DNA from: Candidatus Saccharimonadia bacterium
GTDB taxonomy: Bacteria > Patescibacteriota > Saccharimonadia > Saccharimonadales > SZUA-47
Reading direction: 5' to 3'
Length of the DNA stretch: 39,668 bases
Assembly (NCBI GenBank): GCA_938050265.1
Contig: CALLJT010000010.1
Location: 1 to 39,668 of the forward strand
Shown: piece by piece, positions 1-7,417 of the stretch
How the letters are laid out: each line of letters opens with the position of its first letter
How positions within the stretch are numbered: the first letter of the stretch is position 1
Position numbers and translations under genes: made by a program
The notes under the pieces: generated by a model
Databases searched by the model: none
What the model saw: only the letters and a program-made list of their open reading frames with translations
Told to the model about the DNA's origin: nothing

Positions 1-57
1 ATGCCTCTACTCTACACGACTCGTGTCGATTTAACCTAGCCTGTAGATTACATAAGG

Positions 58-2046
58 CTACGGATTAACAAACGGGTTGCTCTGCGAACCATCTGGCTCA
101 TAGAATACAGGCATCTTGCTGTTCGCCTGCGGCAAGTTCGGCATCAATGGAGGTGGTACAGCCGGGGCTGAGCCGCCTTCTGACGGAGTGCTCCCTGCTG
201 ATACGTCGTCAGCGGTCGGCATCTGTACGACATGCTCCGCTGCTGGCTCTGGCTCTTTTGTCTCCGCAGCCTGAGCTGATGGCTCTACGGGAGCCTGTTC
301 ACTCTCTAGCTGCACAGGTGCTTCATACTTAGGCGCTGGTGTCGCAGGAGCCGCCGCAGGTGTCTCACCTACACTCGACCCAGCTGATGGCTCTTCGCCT
401 GGCAATGCAGGCAGTACCGGGAGCGTAGCAGATGCGGTACTCCCCATGAAATCTCCAACGTCTTCGACGATATCGTTCGGCACATCTGGGACTGGGGGGC
501 TATGCACTGCATGCTCGAGATCTTCAAGCGTCGTATGGTCTTCTACAGGGGCCGGCTGAGGTTCCTCTACCGGATCAGGGACAGATGGTGACGGCATGTC
601 TGCCGACGACGGAGTCTGCGCCTGCTGCGTGTCTGCAGGTGGCATACCAGGAATTGGATCTACTAAAAACTGTGGTTCTTCTGGCTGAGATTCGAGCGAT
701 GTATCCGCTGGAGGTAGCACCTTTGCATGCTGTACGTCATCCATGCTCTCTGAAGATGCAGATGCGCCGTCAGAGTCAGAAGACTCTAGGCCTCGTGTGG
801 CTGCAGCCGATGAAAGCACATCAGAAAGATGATCAGGCCCACTACTTTCTGAGCTCGTTCGGTCACTTGGATCAGGTGCGTCGCTGAGTACCTGCTCGCC
901 CCTTTTGAGTACTTTTCCTTCTAAAACTGAAGCGTGGTCCTCTGCGTGACGCGGATCAACATCTGCAAGATCATGCAAACTACCACCGAACAATCCAGAT
1001 GGGTCAGCTTTTTTGGCTGAGTCAGACGGCGGAGCCGCCCCGATGAGTGCGTGCTCTGATGAGTCCATGCGTGCTTCGTCTGTGGGACCACCGGAGCTTG
1101 AATCGTTTGAATCACCACCGAGACGCTCTCCAAGAGGCGTTGACTCCTGTGCTGCTTCGTCACCCTGAACAAGTGGCATCATCATGCCGTCTTCATTAAT
1201 ATGAATTTCTTCAGACGTGTCAGACGCGCCTACGCTCGATGACCCAGACGTATCATGACCGATATCTTCCATGATTGGCTGGATATCGCTGGCGTCTGGT
1301 AGATGCTCCATCTTCTCAGCAATCAGCTGCTGGTTCGCACCTGCACTCATGAGCATTGAGCTCAGCGCCAGTACCTGAGGAGTTGTCTTGTCATTCTTGA
1401 ACCTATCAGTTTCAGAAACCATACCCGTCAGAAGCGCAGTTGCAATCTGGTTATCCACGACTTCTGGGCCGAACAATTCAGCAATACCAGCGATCATTTC
1501 AGAAACACCACTGGCGTTCGGATTATTCCAGTTGAGCGTACCTATTTCTACCGGTGCTGCACCATGACTCAAACTAACCACTGTCGCATCATGCAGGATC
1601 CTACCGTGCGAAACGACCGCTTCGTCGAAATCGTCTTTACTCAACACACCGAGTGTAACGACGACGTCAACATTGAGATCACCCTGACTGAAATTCAGGT
1701 CTTCCTCGGTAATCGACGTTTTATACGGAGTTATGAAAATCCGCACTACGTTATCTTCGACTTTATAGCGCAGTTTGTCGGCTTTCTCTTTGTCGAGCGC
1801 GATTATGAAGTCGCGGAGACTGTCCGTCGTCTGCTCTATCGCCATGTCTGGCTGCAAGAATTCGAGCGTTGACGGAACATGACCACTAAACACAGTCGTG
1901 GCTTTTTTGTCCATATGGTTCAGGATGAGCGTGAGAGCGATGGCCGCTGTTAGATCGTCGACCGACGGGCTGCTTTTGACTGTCAACATGACACTCGTAG
2001 CGCCGCGGAGCGTTTCTACAACTTGTTGTATAACTGGATCTTGCAT
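58..2046 (-). CDS. Degenerate DHH/NrnA-like phosphoesterase with long disordered tail
   Basis: The first ~250 residues resemble DHH-family phosphoesterases of the NrnA (nanoRNase/pAp phosphatase) type. The N-terminal VKSSPSVDDLTAAIALTL aligns with the usual HxNPDGDAxGS motif, and GMVSETDRFKNDKTTPQVL matches the later GxxxDTxxFRxxxTTPxxL region. The metal-binding histidine/aspartate motifs are largely lost (VDD in place of DGD, no DHH), so catalysis is doubtful and a binding role is possible. Residues ~255-662 are Pro/Glu/Ser/Thr/Ala-rich with no predicted fold and end in NPFVNP. No signal peptide or membrane segment is seen. The ATG start at 2046 lacks a clear ribosome site. It is divergent from the S20 gene. 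Fold confidence is moderate; activity is unknown. Confidence 0.7.
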   Translation of the reverse strand: MQDPVIQQVVETLRGATSVMLTVKSSPSVDDLTAAIALTLILNHMDKKATTVFSGHVPSTLEFLQPDMAIEQTTDSLRDFIIALDKEKADKLRYKVEDNVVRIFITPYKTSITEEDLNFSQGDLNVDVVVTLGVLSKDDFDEAVVSHGRILHDATVVSLSHGAAPVEIGTLNWNNPNASGVSEMIAGIAELFGPEVVDNQIATALLTGMVSETDRFKNDKTTPQVLALSSMLMSAGANQQLIAEKMEHLPDASDIQPIMEDIGHDTSGSSSVGASDTSEEIHINEDGMMMPLVQGDEAAQESTPLGERLGGDSNDSSSGGPTDEARMDSSEHALIGAAPPSDSAKKADPSGLFGGSLHDLADVDPRHAEDHASVLEGKVLKRGEQVLSDAPDPSDRTSSESSGPDHLSDVLSSAAATRGLESSDSDGASASSESMDDVQHAKVLPPADTSLESQPEEPQFLVDPIPGMPPADTQQAQTPSSADMPSPSVPDPVEEPQPAPVEDHTTLEDLEHAVHSPPVPDVPNDIVEDVGDFMGSTASATLPVLPALPGEEPSAGSSVGETPAAAPATPAPKYEAPVQLESEQAPVEPSAQAAETKEPEPAAEHVVQMPTADDVSAGSTPSEGGSAPAVPPPLMPNLPQANSKMPVFYEPDGSQSNPFVNP

Positions 2047-2302
2047 AGTCAGTGTTTGCCTTGTTTGTTGTTCGTTAGTTGATTTTTGTGTTTTGTAACG
2101 ATAGCTGTTGCTACTTTGTTTTTATTAGTATATATGCGCCAATAGTATCATGCTAGTGATTACATGACAAGACGTGATCCGCAGGTAGCCCTGCAGCCCT
2201 TCCTATTTACTTCTTGTAACATCTTAGGTATACTTGCAACCCAATAGATTATTTAACAGTAAACTTGAGTGAACACTACTCTTAAGGAGCCACAAAAAAC
2301 CT

Positions 2303-2914
2303 ATGCCAATTATTAAGTCAGCTAAAAAGCGCGTACGAACCACGATCAAAGCGAGTATCCGTAATTCAAAAACTAAGCGAGACATGAGATCTACACTCAA
2401 ATCGTTCCAGACTGCCGTCGCTTCAAACAAAAACGTCGCACAAGCCCAGTCCTCTGCTCAGAGTGCTATTGATACAGCTGTCAAAAAGAACATCATCACC
2501 AAAAACAAAGCCGCACGCATGAAGAAAAACATCAGCGCTCAGGCAAAAACCGCGTCTACTGGACGCCCAACTACAGCTGCCAAAAAACCAGCTACTAAAA
2601 AAGCGACCGCGGCCAAGCCTGTGGCTAAAAAATCCCCAGCGAAAAAAGCACCCGCTAAAACAGCAGCTGACGATCTGACAAAAATTGAAGGTGTTGGACC
2701 GAAAATCAAAGATCTCCTGCACGCCGCAGACATCAAAACATTCCAGAACCTTGCAGATGCACCTACAGCAACAGTCAAGCAGGTTCTCGCAGACGCTGGT
2801 TCACGCTACGCAAGTCACGACCCTGGTACATGGGGCAAACAAGCCAAGCTTGCAGCTGATGGCAAATTCGACGAGCTCAAAACCCTCCAAGACAAGCTCG
2901 ACGGCGGCAAATAG
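2303..2914 (+). CDS. rpsT: Ribosomal protein S20 fused to a helix-hairpin-helix tail
   Basis: Residues 1-85 are a bacterial S20 (bS20) of the 30S subunit: MPIIKSAKKRVRTT, then two helices ending near KNKAARMKKNISAQ. S20 binds 16S rRNA helices 9 and 44. Residues ~86-122 form an Ala/Lys/Pro linker. Residues ~124-203 form a helix-hairpin-helix domain (LTKIEGVGPKIKDLLHAADI) followed by the HDPGTWGKQAKLAADGKFDELKTLQD signature split across GTWGKQAKLAADGKF and DELKTLQDKLDGG, as in domains appended to ribosomal proteins in other bacteria. The protein is more than twice the normal S20 length (~85-90 aa). AAGGAG lies 13 bases before the ATG, a long spacing. It converges on holA, with a MITE between them. 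Confidence 0.93.
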   Translation: MPIIKSAKKRVRTTIKASIRNSKTKRDMRSTLKSFQTAVASNKNVAQAQSSAQSAIDTAVKKNIITKNKAARMKKNISAQAKTASTGRPTTAAKKPATKKATAAKPVAKKSPAKKAPAKTAADDLTKIEGVGPKIKDLLHAADIKTFQNLADAPTATVKQVLADAGSRYASHDPGTWGKQAKLAADGKFDELKTLQDKLDGGK

Positions 2915-2953
2915 TTCCGCAGACCAGCTCCACTGCCCCTCGATCCGTTCCAA

Positions 2954-3075
2954 CTGACCCACGTCCACTTTTTCCTGTGAGAGTAGTATAAGCGTAGTGC
3001 AGCCAGAGGCATCCCGCCTTCGGGGTGGCCCTGCGCGAAACGCTACTCGATGAGGGAAACGTGGACGTGGGTCAG
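2954..3075. mobile_element. MITE copy 1 (CTGACCC-ended inverted-repeat element)
   Basis: A 120-bp core (2955-3074) has perfect 14-bp terminal inverted repeats, TGACCCACGTCCAC at 2955-2968 and its complement at 3061-3074. With one more base at each end the termini read CTGACCC...GGGTCAG. Inside is GAGTAG...CTACTC and a central hairpin with the CCTT loop between CCCG and CGGG. It is identical base for base to copy 2 at 5371-5490. No clean target duplication is visible here (CCGTTCCAA left, CCTGTTTGT right). It lies between the convergent rpsT and holA genes. It has no coding capacity. Confidence 0.9.
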
Positions 3076-3106
3076 CCTGTTTGTATGAGAACCATATGAA
3101 CACGGT

Positions 3107-4015
3107 TTATACAGTCAGTAGGTACAGTTCGAGTGCCGCATCAGGGTCAGCCACCGATTTTATATCCCTATCTAGATTGAGCAAATCACGTACGTGACGC
3201 TTGGCATCATCTTTACTGACATCGCGAGCTATTTTAAGCGTTTTTCGCGCCGAATACGGTGACTGTCCGGCTGCTATGAGTGCCGACTCAGATTGGGGCT
3301 GTGCAAACACTGCCTGCGTCAGCGAATGTAGCTGCCATGTCAGCATCGACACTATGTAGTGTGGATCAATACGCTGCTTGCGTTGGTCTCTGTATTGAGC
3401 GACTGCTGCCTGAGCGTCACCTGCAAACACTGCGTCTAGCATGTCGAATATACTACTCTGTGGAGACTGTTCAACGTGCCTGTCGATGTCGCTTTTCGTT
3501 ATCTCTGAGGTGACAATGCTCAGCTTAGCAAGTTCGTTTTGCAACATGAATGTATTCACGCCAGCTCGCTCGACCAGATACACCGCGTCACGGTACTGCA
3601 GCGTCATGCCACGCTCCTGAGCCTGAGCGACAACCCACTTCGGCAGCTCATTCTGCTTCATTTCAGGATAGTCACGAATGTCTGCGTGTTTTTTAAGCGT
3701 TTTCCACGCCACGGAACGCTTATCCAGTTTTGAACCTCGTATGACAACATCCACCTGGTCTGCAGTACGATCAATGAGCTGATCAATACGCTCAAGGAGC
3801 TGTTTGTTCTCGTGTGGCTCATGAACCACCACGAGCTTACGCTCCACAAGAAACGGCACGCTCTGCACCGCCTGAATGACTGCGTCTGCGTCTTTTTCAG
3901 AGGCGTCGATCAGCTCAACACCAAACTCCCCCCGCTCACTCCGTGCTGCGCTCACCATATCGGTCAGCGCTGCGTGTATAGCGACTTCGTTTTTGCCCGT
4001 TAGTACAGTAATCAT
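3107..4015 (-). CDS. holA: DNA polymerase III subunit delta
   Basis: A 302-aa delta subunit of the clamp-loader complex, which opens the sliding clamp at primed DNA. It starts MITVLTGKNEVAIHAAL, the usual HolA opening in which the Walker-like element is incomplete. The middle region has LVERKLVVVHE and VDVVIRGSKLDKRS..LKKHADIRDYPEM, and ERAGVNTFMLQNELAKLS is the conserved helical segment before the C-terminal collar domain. The length is slightly below the E. coli protein (343 aa). CATACT lies 7 bases upstream of the ATG, consistent with a leaderless mRNA. It is convergent with rpsT. Confidence 0.88.
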   Translation of the reverse strand: MITVLTGKNEVAIHAALTDMVSAARSERGEFGVELIDASEKDADAVIQAVQSVPFLVERKLVVVHEPHENKQLLERIDQLIDRTADQVDVVIRGSKLDKRSVAWKTLKKHADIRDYPEMKQNELPKWVVAQAQERGMTLQYRDAVYLVERAGVNTFMLQNELAKLSIVTSEITKSDIDRHVEQSPQSSIFDMLDAVFAGDAQAAVAQYRDQRKQRIDPHYIVSMLTWQLHSLTQAVFAQPQSESALIAAGQSPYSARKTLKIARDVSKDDAKRHVRDLLNLDRDIKSVADPDAALELYLLTV

Positions 4016-4027
4016 AGGTACTAGTAT

Positions 4028-4055
4028 GCAAGTAGTGGGTAGTAAGTAGCAAGGG
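4028..4055. repeat. Degenerate heptamer repeat, 4 units
   Basis: Four consecutive 7-base units are seen: GCAAGTA, GTGGGTA, GTAAGTA, GCAAGGG (complement consensus TACTTRC). They lie between the mutM stop codon and the holA start. The period matches the other heptamer tracts in the window (15613-15648, 15848-15882, 27264-27298, 31679-31750). It partly overlaps the region just upstream of the holA -10 box. Confidence 0.5.
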
Positions 4056-4066
4056 ACTAAACAGTA

Positions 4067-5023
4067 TTATGCCTGACACTGTGGGCAGGTATGTGTACCG
4101 CGGCCAGCAACCTTGGATTTTTCTATAGTAGACCCACAGCGTGTGCACGGAAGACCCTCTCGCCGAAACACCTGTGCGAAACTGGTGTAGCTGCCTGACT
4201 CGCCTTCTGCATTAACGTATGTTTTATCAGTACTACCACCGTGTTCTATCGACAGTTTTAATACTCGTATGAGCTCGGTGTACAAAACTCTTAACCTATC
4301 GTCGGAAACAGCACTCACACGCTCTGTCGGGTGTATACGTGCCGCCCATAAGCTCTCGTCTGCATATATGTTTCCCACACCAGCAAGCACACTCTGGTCA
4401 AGCAGCGCCGCTTTGATCATCCTCTTGTTAGCAGTGCGCATACGTTGAACAAATATTGTGTTCACAAACGATGTATCAAGTGGCTCTGGTCCCAGCTTCT
4501 TAATAAATGGGTCGTCCTGCACCGCGTAACTCGGCAGGAGCTTGACCCAGCCAAACTTTCGCTGATCGTTGAAATACAAATGTGAACCATCCACAAACTC
4601 AAACACGACCCGTGTCGACTTGTCAGGCAGGTGACCCACAAGGCTTTCGTTTGGGTGCCCTGCTCCAAACCTGACTTCGTCGGGTGAGGTATGAAGACTG
4701 ATAGTTGAGCGCTGACGGTCCGCAGCCAACTTTGGAGTTTCAACTTTGGACTTTGAGCTGTGTTGTTCATTCGGGACAAAAACAAGCTGTCCTGTCATTT
4801 TCAGATGTATCAGGATCGAATACTCAGTACTGAGTGTGATCACCAGTGCCTTGCCTCTCCTCTGTACAGATTCGACACGAGCACCAATCAAAAACGCATC
4901 GACGTCATTACTACTGTTTGGGAACCCCTTAGGCCAGTCGTGTGACACATCGGCAACAGTTCTACCAACGATCAGACGCTCAAGCCCACGTTTAACTGTT
5001 TCAACTTCTGGTAGTTCTGGCAT
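4067..5023 (-). CDS. mutM: Formamidopyrimidine-DNA glycosylase (Fpg/MutM)
   Basis: A 318-aa base-excision repair enzyme that removes 8-oxoguanine and formamidopyrimidines. The start is set at 5023 because the mature protein must begin M-PELPEVET: Pro2 is the catalytic nucleophile and Glu3 the acid. The open frame continues upstream to 5179, but that extension would destroy this N terminus and would cover the promoter. Other landmarks are the conserved lysine region LIHLKMTGQL, LGPEPLD, the H2TH segment DQSVLAGVGNIYADESLWAARIHP (two parts) and a C-terminal zinc finger CTRC...CPQC. GATACT lies 7 bases before the ATG, so it is probably leaderless. It is divergent from the 5116-5352 gene. Confidence 0.95.
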   Translation of the reverse strand: MPELPEVETVKRGLERLIVGRTVADVSHDWPKGFPNSSNDVDAFLIGARVESVQRRGKALVITLSTEYSILIHLKMTGQLVFVPNEQHSSKSKVETPKLAADRQRSTISLHTSPDEVRFGAGHPNESLVGHLPDKSTRVVFEFVDGSHLYFNDQRKFGWVKLLPSYAVQDDPFIKKLGPEPLDTSFVNTIFVQRMRTANKRMIKAALLDQSVLAGVGNIYADESLWAARIHPTERVSAVSDDRLRVLYTELIRVLKLSIEHGGSTDKTYVNAEGESGSYTSFAQVFRREGLPCTRCGSTIEKSKVAGRGTHTCPQCQA

Positions 5024-5030
5024 GCATACT

Positions 5031-5036
5031 AGTATC
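5031..5036 (-). promoter_or_regulatory. -10 box of mutM (leaderless)
   Basis: Read on the minus strand, GATACTAG lies 7 bases upstream of the mutM ATG. Transcription would start at or next to the start codon. The same GATACT-N6/7-ATG arrangement precedes the HAD gene (6066), dnaG (22996) and the flavoprotein gene (33775). It supports 5023, not 5179, as the start. Confidence 0.6.
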
Positions 5037-5115
5037 GTGTACTGTCGTGGAACTATCAAGCACGACCGACACTTCACTCTTGATAGATCCACCCGCGTAC
5101 TCAATACTAGAGAGT

Positions 5116-5352
5116 ATGGAATCAATCTCTGATATAGCACGTGCGCGCAAACCAATTGAGCCGACGCAGATAGCAGCATTAAAAAAGTATGCTCAAGATA
5201 CGCACAACATCCAGATCTCTGTAAAACAGTCGAAACACATGTACCTCATCTACGTACCGAGTGCCGCATTCGCCCAAAAGTTCAGACACGAAACACAAGA
5301 CATAACGCGCCAATGCGAACTCGACAAGCCACTCGTGATACACATCGGATAA
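5116..5352 (+). CDS. Small DciA/DUF721-like protein
   Basis: A 78-aa protein beginning MESISDIARARKPIEP. The C-terminal half, MYLIYVPSAAFAQKFRHETQ..LVIHIG, resembles the end of DUF721/DciA proteins (valine-rich strand, AQELR-like helix, final I-x-I-G strand). DciA helps load the replicative helicase in bacteria lacking DnaC/DnaI. An upstream extension to 5047 is possible but AATACT stands 7 bases before the ATG at 5116, in the leaderless arrangement seen throughout the window. Its stop is followed by MITE copy 2. Family assignment is by pattern only and is tentative. Confidence 0.55.
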   Translation: MESISDIARARKPIEPTQIAALKKYAQDTHNIQISVKQSKHMYLIYVPSAAFAQKFRHETQDITRQCELDKPLVIHIG

Positions 5353-5370
5353 CCGCTACAGTCCGTGCGA

Positions 5371-5490
5371 TGACCCACGTCCACTTTTTCCTGTGAGAGT
5401 AGTATAAGCGTAGTGCAGCCAGAGGCATCCCGCCTTCGGGGTGGCCCTGCGCGAAACGCTACTCGATGAGGGAAACGTGGACGTGGGTCA
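5371..5490. mobile_element. MITE copy 2, with 9-bp flanking duplication
   Basis: 120 bp, identical to copy 1. The ends are TGACCCACGTCCAC (5371-5384) and its complement (5477-5490). AGTCCGTGC is present on both sides (5360-5368 and 5492-5500), a 9-bp target duplication with one extra base at the left junction. The right terminus supplies the TGA stop codon (5488-5490) of the HAD gene on the minus strand. Removing the element and one repeat restores CTG TAG, so leucine plus stop existed before insertion and the protein is unchanged. Confidence 0.92.
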
Positions 5491-6066
5491 GAGTCCGTGC
5501 TGTCGAAGCGCCTGTGTGCACGAAGAGATCCCCGTATACAACTCAGCAACCATGCCCACACTGCGTGCACCGTCAACGTTACGCTGTACATCATCAAAAA
5601 ACAGGCACTGTTCAGGCTTGATTGCGAGCTGGTCACTCACGTATTCGAATAAGCGACGATCAGGCTTAACATACCCAACTGCCCCACTCTCGACTATCGC
5701 ATCAAAATAATTGTCGACCTGCTCTGTCGATAGATTGCGAGCCAAAAACCCAGCCCCCACGTTCGAAACAATCGCAGTCTTCAGCCCTCGGCTGCGCAGC
5801 TCTGCGATGACCTGCAGTAGCCCTGGGTCGAGCGCACCCATCTGGTCACGCTCCCGGACGACCTCTTCCAGCTCACGCCCATATATCTCAGATGCAGCAC
5901 GCCAAAACTCATCGCGGTCGATATGACCATAGTTAGCTGCTCGGGCAATATCTGCAAGCTCCTGATCCTGTGCATCGGTCCTGTCAGGGATATACAGATT
6001 CGCTAGCCCCCATAACGTGTCTGCATGCAGCACGCCAAAAAAATCAAACAGCACGGCTTTAATCAT
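5488..6066 (-). CDS. HAD-superfamily phosphatase (epoxide-hydrolase-N/haloacid dehalogenase-like)
   Basis: A 192-aa haloacid-dehalogenase-fold hydrolase. Motif I is VLFDFFGVL: the nucleophile Asp is present but the usual second Asp (DxD) is Phe-Gly, as in some HAD-IA members. Motif II is KTAIVSNVG; the motif III lysine is in GYVKPDRRLFEYV; motif IV is CLFFDDVQRNVDGARSVGM. The substrate is unknown. The start is set at 6066 (MIKAVLFDFFG) because GATACT lies 7 bases upstream; the longer frame from 6081 would include this box. The stop codon is contributed by MITE copy 2. Confidence 0.85.
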   Translation of the reverse strand: MIKAVLFDFFGVLHADTLWGLANLYIPDRTDAQDQELADIARAANYGHIDRDEFWRAASEIYGRELEEVVRERDQMGALDPGLLQVIAELRSRGLKTAIVSNVGAGFLARNLSTEQVDNYFDAIVESGAVGYVKPDRRLFEYVSDQLAIKPEQCLFFDDVQRNVDGARSVGMVAELYTGISSCTQALRQHGL

Positions 6067-6073
6067 GCGTACT

Positions 6074-6079
6074 AGTATC
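6074..6079 (-). promoter_or_regulatory. -10 box of HAD gene (leaderless)
   Basis: GATACTAGTACGC precedes the ATG at 6066 on the minus strand, with 7 bases between GATACT and ATG. It is nearly the same string as upstream of mutM. It decides the start of the HAD gene. Confidence 0.6.
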
Positions 6080-6139
6080 AAGTACGACCCTCATAAATGC
6101 AATGCGTTCGGCATGCTCCGCACTGCTGCTTGCCTACTG

Positions 6140-6787
6140 CTAGTCGCGAGAGAGTCTGAGGCCAGTGTCAGATATAAGTTCGTTGAACTCTGGTACTTGT
6201 CGGATAAACAGACGGCGTACGGCGTTCATATTAGTGCCAGCCGTACCAGGAAACTCGTAGCATGACGTGAACCATCTACGCACATCGTCGCCGAGCTCTA
6301 ACACGTGCCGACGCCCATCAGGACAGACGCCTTTTTCTGCGAAATCGTCGTCAACTGACGTACCAAGTAATCGTGACGTAACGTTAAGCGCTTCGAGTGA
6401 TTCGATAAAGTTCGTATACGCTTCGTCGTTGTTACTATAGGTTTTTTCGTCGATAACAATCTGACCGTAGTTTGAATACACGCGCATCAATACGGTACCG
6501 CTCGAAACCTCAATCGTGTAACTTCGGTGATCCTGAGTCGCTACGATAGGGCCCTCTACGGTGTATCGCACTGTTCGTACGTTTAACAGTCCTTCTTCAC
6601 TGTCGCTATCGGCCACGCCACGGTTTTCAGATGTAGTCGTATCGTCTCCAGTGTTATCACTGCCAAACACTGTCCGGGCGAGCGAAGCGATACCCCATGT
6701 AATAAGGATAAACAGCAGTATACCGCCGATGATGAGTACGACCCATCGGATTTTAGAAACAACGTCAGTGTTAGCAATGAAGTCCAT
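6140..6787 (-). CDS. Membrane-anchored protein of unknown function
   Basis: 215 aa with one N-terminal membrane segment (WVVLIIGGILLFILITWGIA, residues ~15-34), then an acidic/Thr/Ser linker and a ~150-residue outer domain with two cysteines (GVCPDGRR and FTSCYEFPG), which could form a disulfide. The topology suggests N-in, C-out anchoring. I do not recognise the family. TATAAT is 8 bases upstream of the ATG, so transcription is probably leaderless. It is a lone gene on the minus strand. Confidence 0.75.
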   Translation of the reverse strand: MDFIANTDVVSKIRWVVLIIGGILLFILITWGIASLARTVFGSDNTGDDTTTSENRGVADSDSEEGLLNVRTVRYTVEGPIVATQDHRSYTIEVSSGTVLMRVYSNYGQIVIDEKTYSNNDEAYTNFIESLEALNVTSRLLGTSVDDDFAEKGVCPDGRRHVLELGDDVRRWFTSCYEFPGTAGTNMNAVRRLFIRQVPEFNELISDTGLRLSRD

Positions 6788-6852
6788 AGCTATGTATTAT
6801 AGCATATTTATTGCATATAAGCAATAGCAACTTCCTGCTGTACGTATACTGT

Positions 6853-7293
6853 CTATTCGCTTCTTTTCTTCAGGAAATTGACAACCACAGACTTGGCTGG
6901 CTCAAGCACGCCCGCGTCGTCGATATCGTCAAGCCCAACCCAGACTGCCTCCGAAACCTCAGAGTTCTGCAGTTCAAAATCTGTTTCTTCGATTGTACAT
7001 TCAAAAAACACACCGACAAACTGCATGCGCGTATCACCTCGCTCTGCACGCCACTCTCCAACGTCAATAATACCGTTCACCTTCGGTGTGACACCGATTT
7101 CCTCCTCAACTTCACGTGCCACACAATCATAGATCGATTCCCCAAGTTCAAGCATGCCACCTGGAGGGTGGCACTGCTTGTGCCCCGAGATGGTAGGATC
7201 AGACTGCCTCAACACAAGGACTTGGTTATTTTGATTAACGATTATCGCTTTTGCGGCAACGTGCAGGACATTAGGCTTCATACTCTTTGACAT
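6853..7293 (-). CDS. Nudix hydrolase
   Basis: 146 aa with a complete Nudix box: GGMLELGESIYDCVAREVEE followed by EIG, fitting GX5EX7REUXEEXGU. The opening strands HVAAKAIIVNQNNQVLVLRQ are typical. It cleaves nucleoside diphosphates linked to another group; the length and form suggest a MutT/ADP-ribose-type house-cleaning enzyme, but the substrate cannot be read from sequence. ATG at 7293 is followed by an in-frame ATG at 7281 that could serve instead. Two further Nudix genes lie at 10970 and 16855. Confidence 0.9.
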   Translation of the reverse strand: MSKSMKPNVLHVAAKAIIVNQNNQVLVLRQSDPTISGHKQCHPPGGMLELGESIYDCVAREVEEEIGVTPKVNGIIDVGEWRAERGDTRMQFVGVFFECTIEETDFELQNSEVSEAVWVGLDDIDDAGVLEPAKSVVVNFLKKRSE

Positions 7294-7417
7294 CGTTTAT
7301 TTGTGGTGTTGTGACTCTAGGGTTACTGATACAAATCCAATGGCACTGAGCCACAGGATCTTTCCAGGTATTTATATTAGATGTGTCTAGTGTAGCACTA
7401 CACTGACATATAAATGC

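Noticed and set aside
585..887. 100-aa plus-strand frame inside the DHH-like gene
   Set aside because: It is a shadow of the minus-strand coding sequence with no start signal; the same holds for the other long antisense frames, e.g. 9163-9792, 20109-21183 and 37312-37986.
2104..2302. S20 autoregulatory leader or riboswitch upstream of rpsT
   Set aside because: Only a 5-bp GCAGG/CCTGC hairpin is visible and nothing matches a known leader.
2954..3075. Intrinsic terminator or structured ncRNA between rpsT and holA
   Set aside because: The same element occurs in promoter regions and carries target duplications at other sites, so mobility explains it better; terminator activity remains possible as a side effect.
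5024..5179. N-terminal extension of mutM
   Set aside because: Fpg needs Pro2 exposed after Met removal; the extension also crosses the promoter and the divergent gene.
7390..7417. AGTGTAG-CA-CTACACT palindrome after the PEP-like gene as a terminator
   Set aside because: The stem is short and no U-tract follows on either strand.
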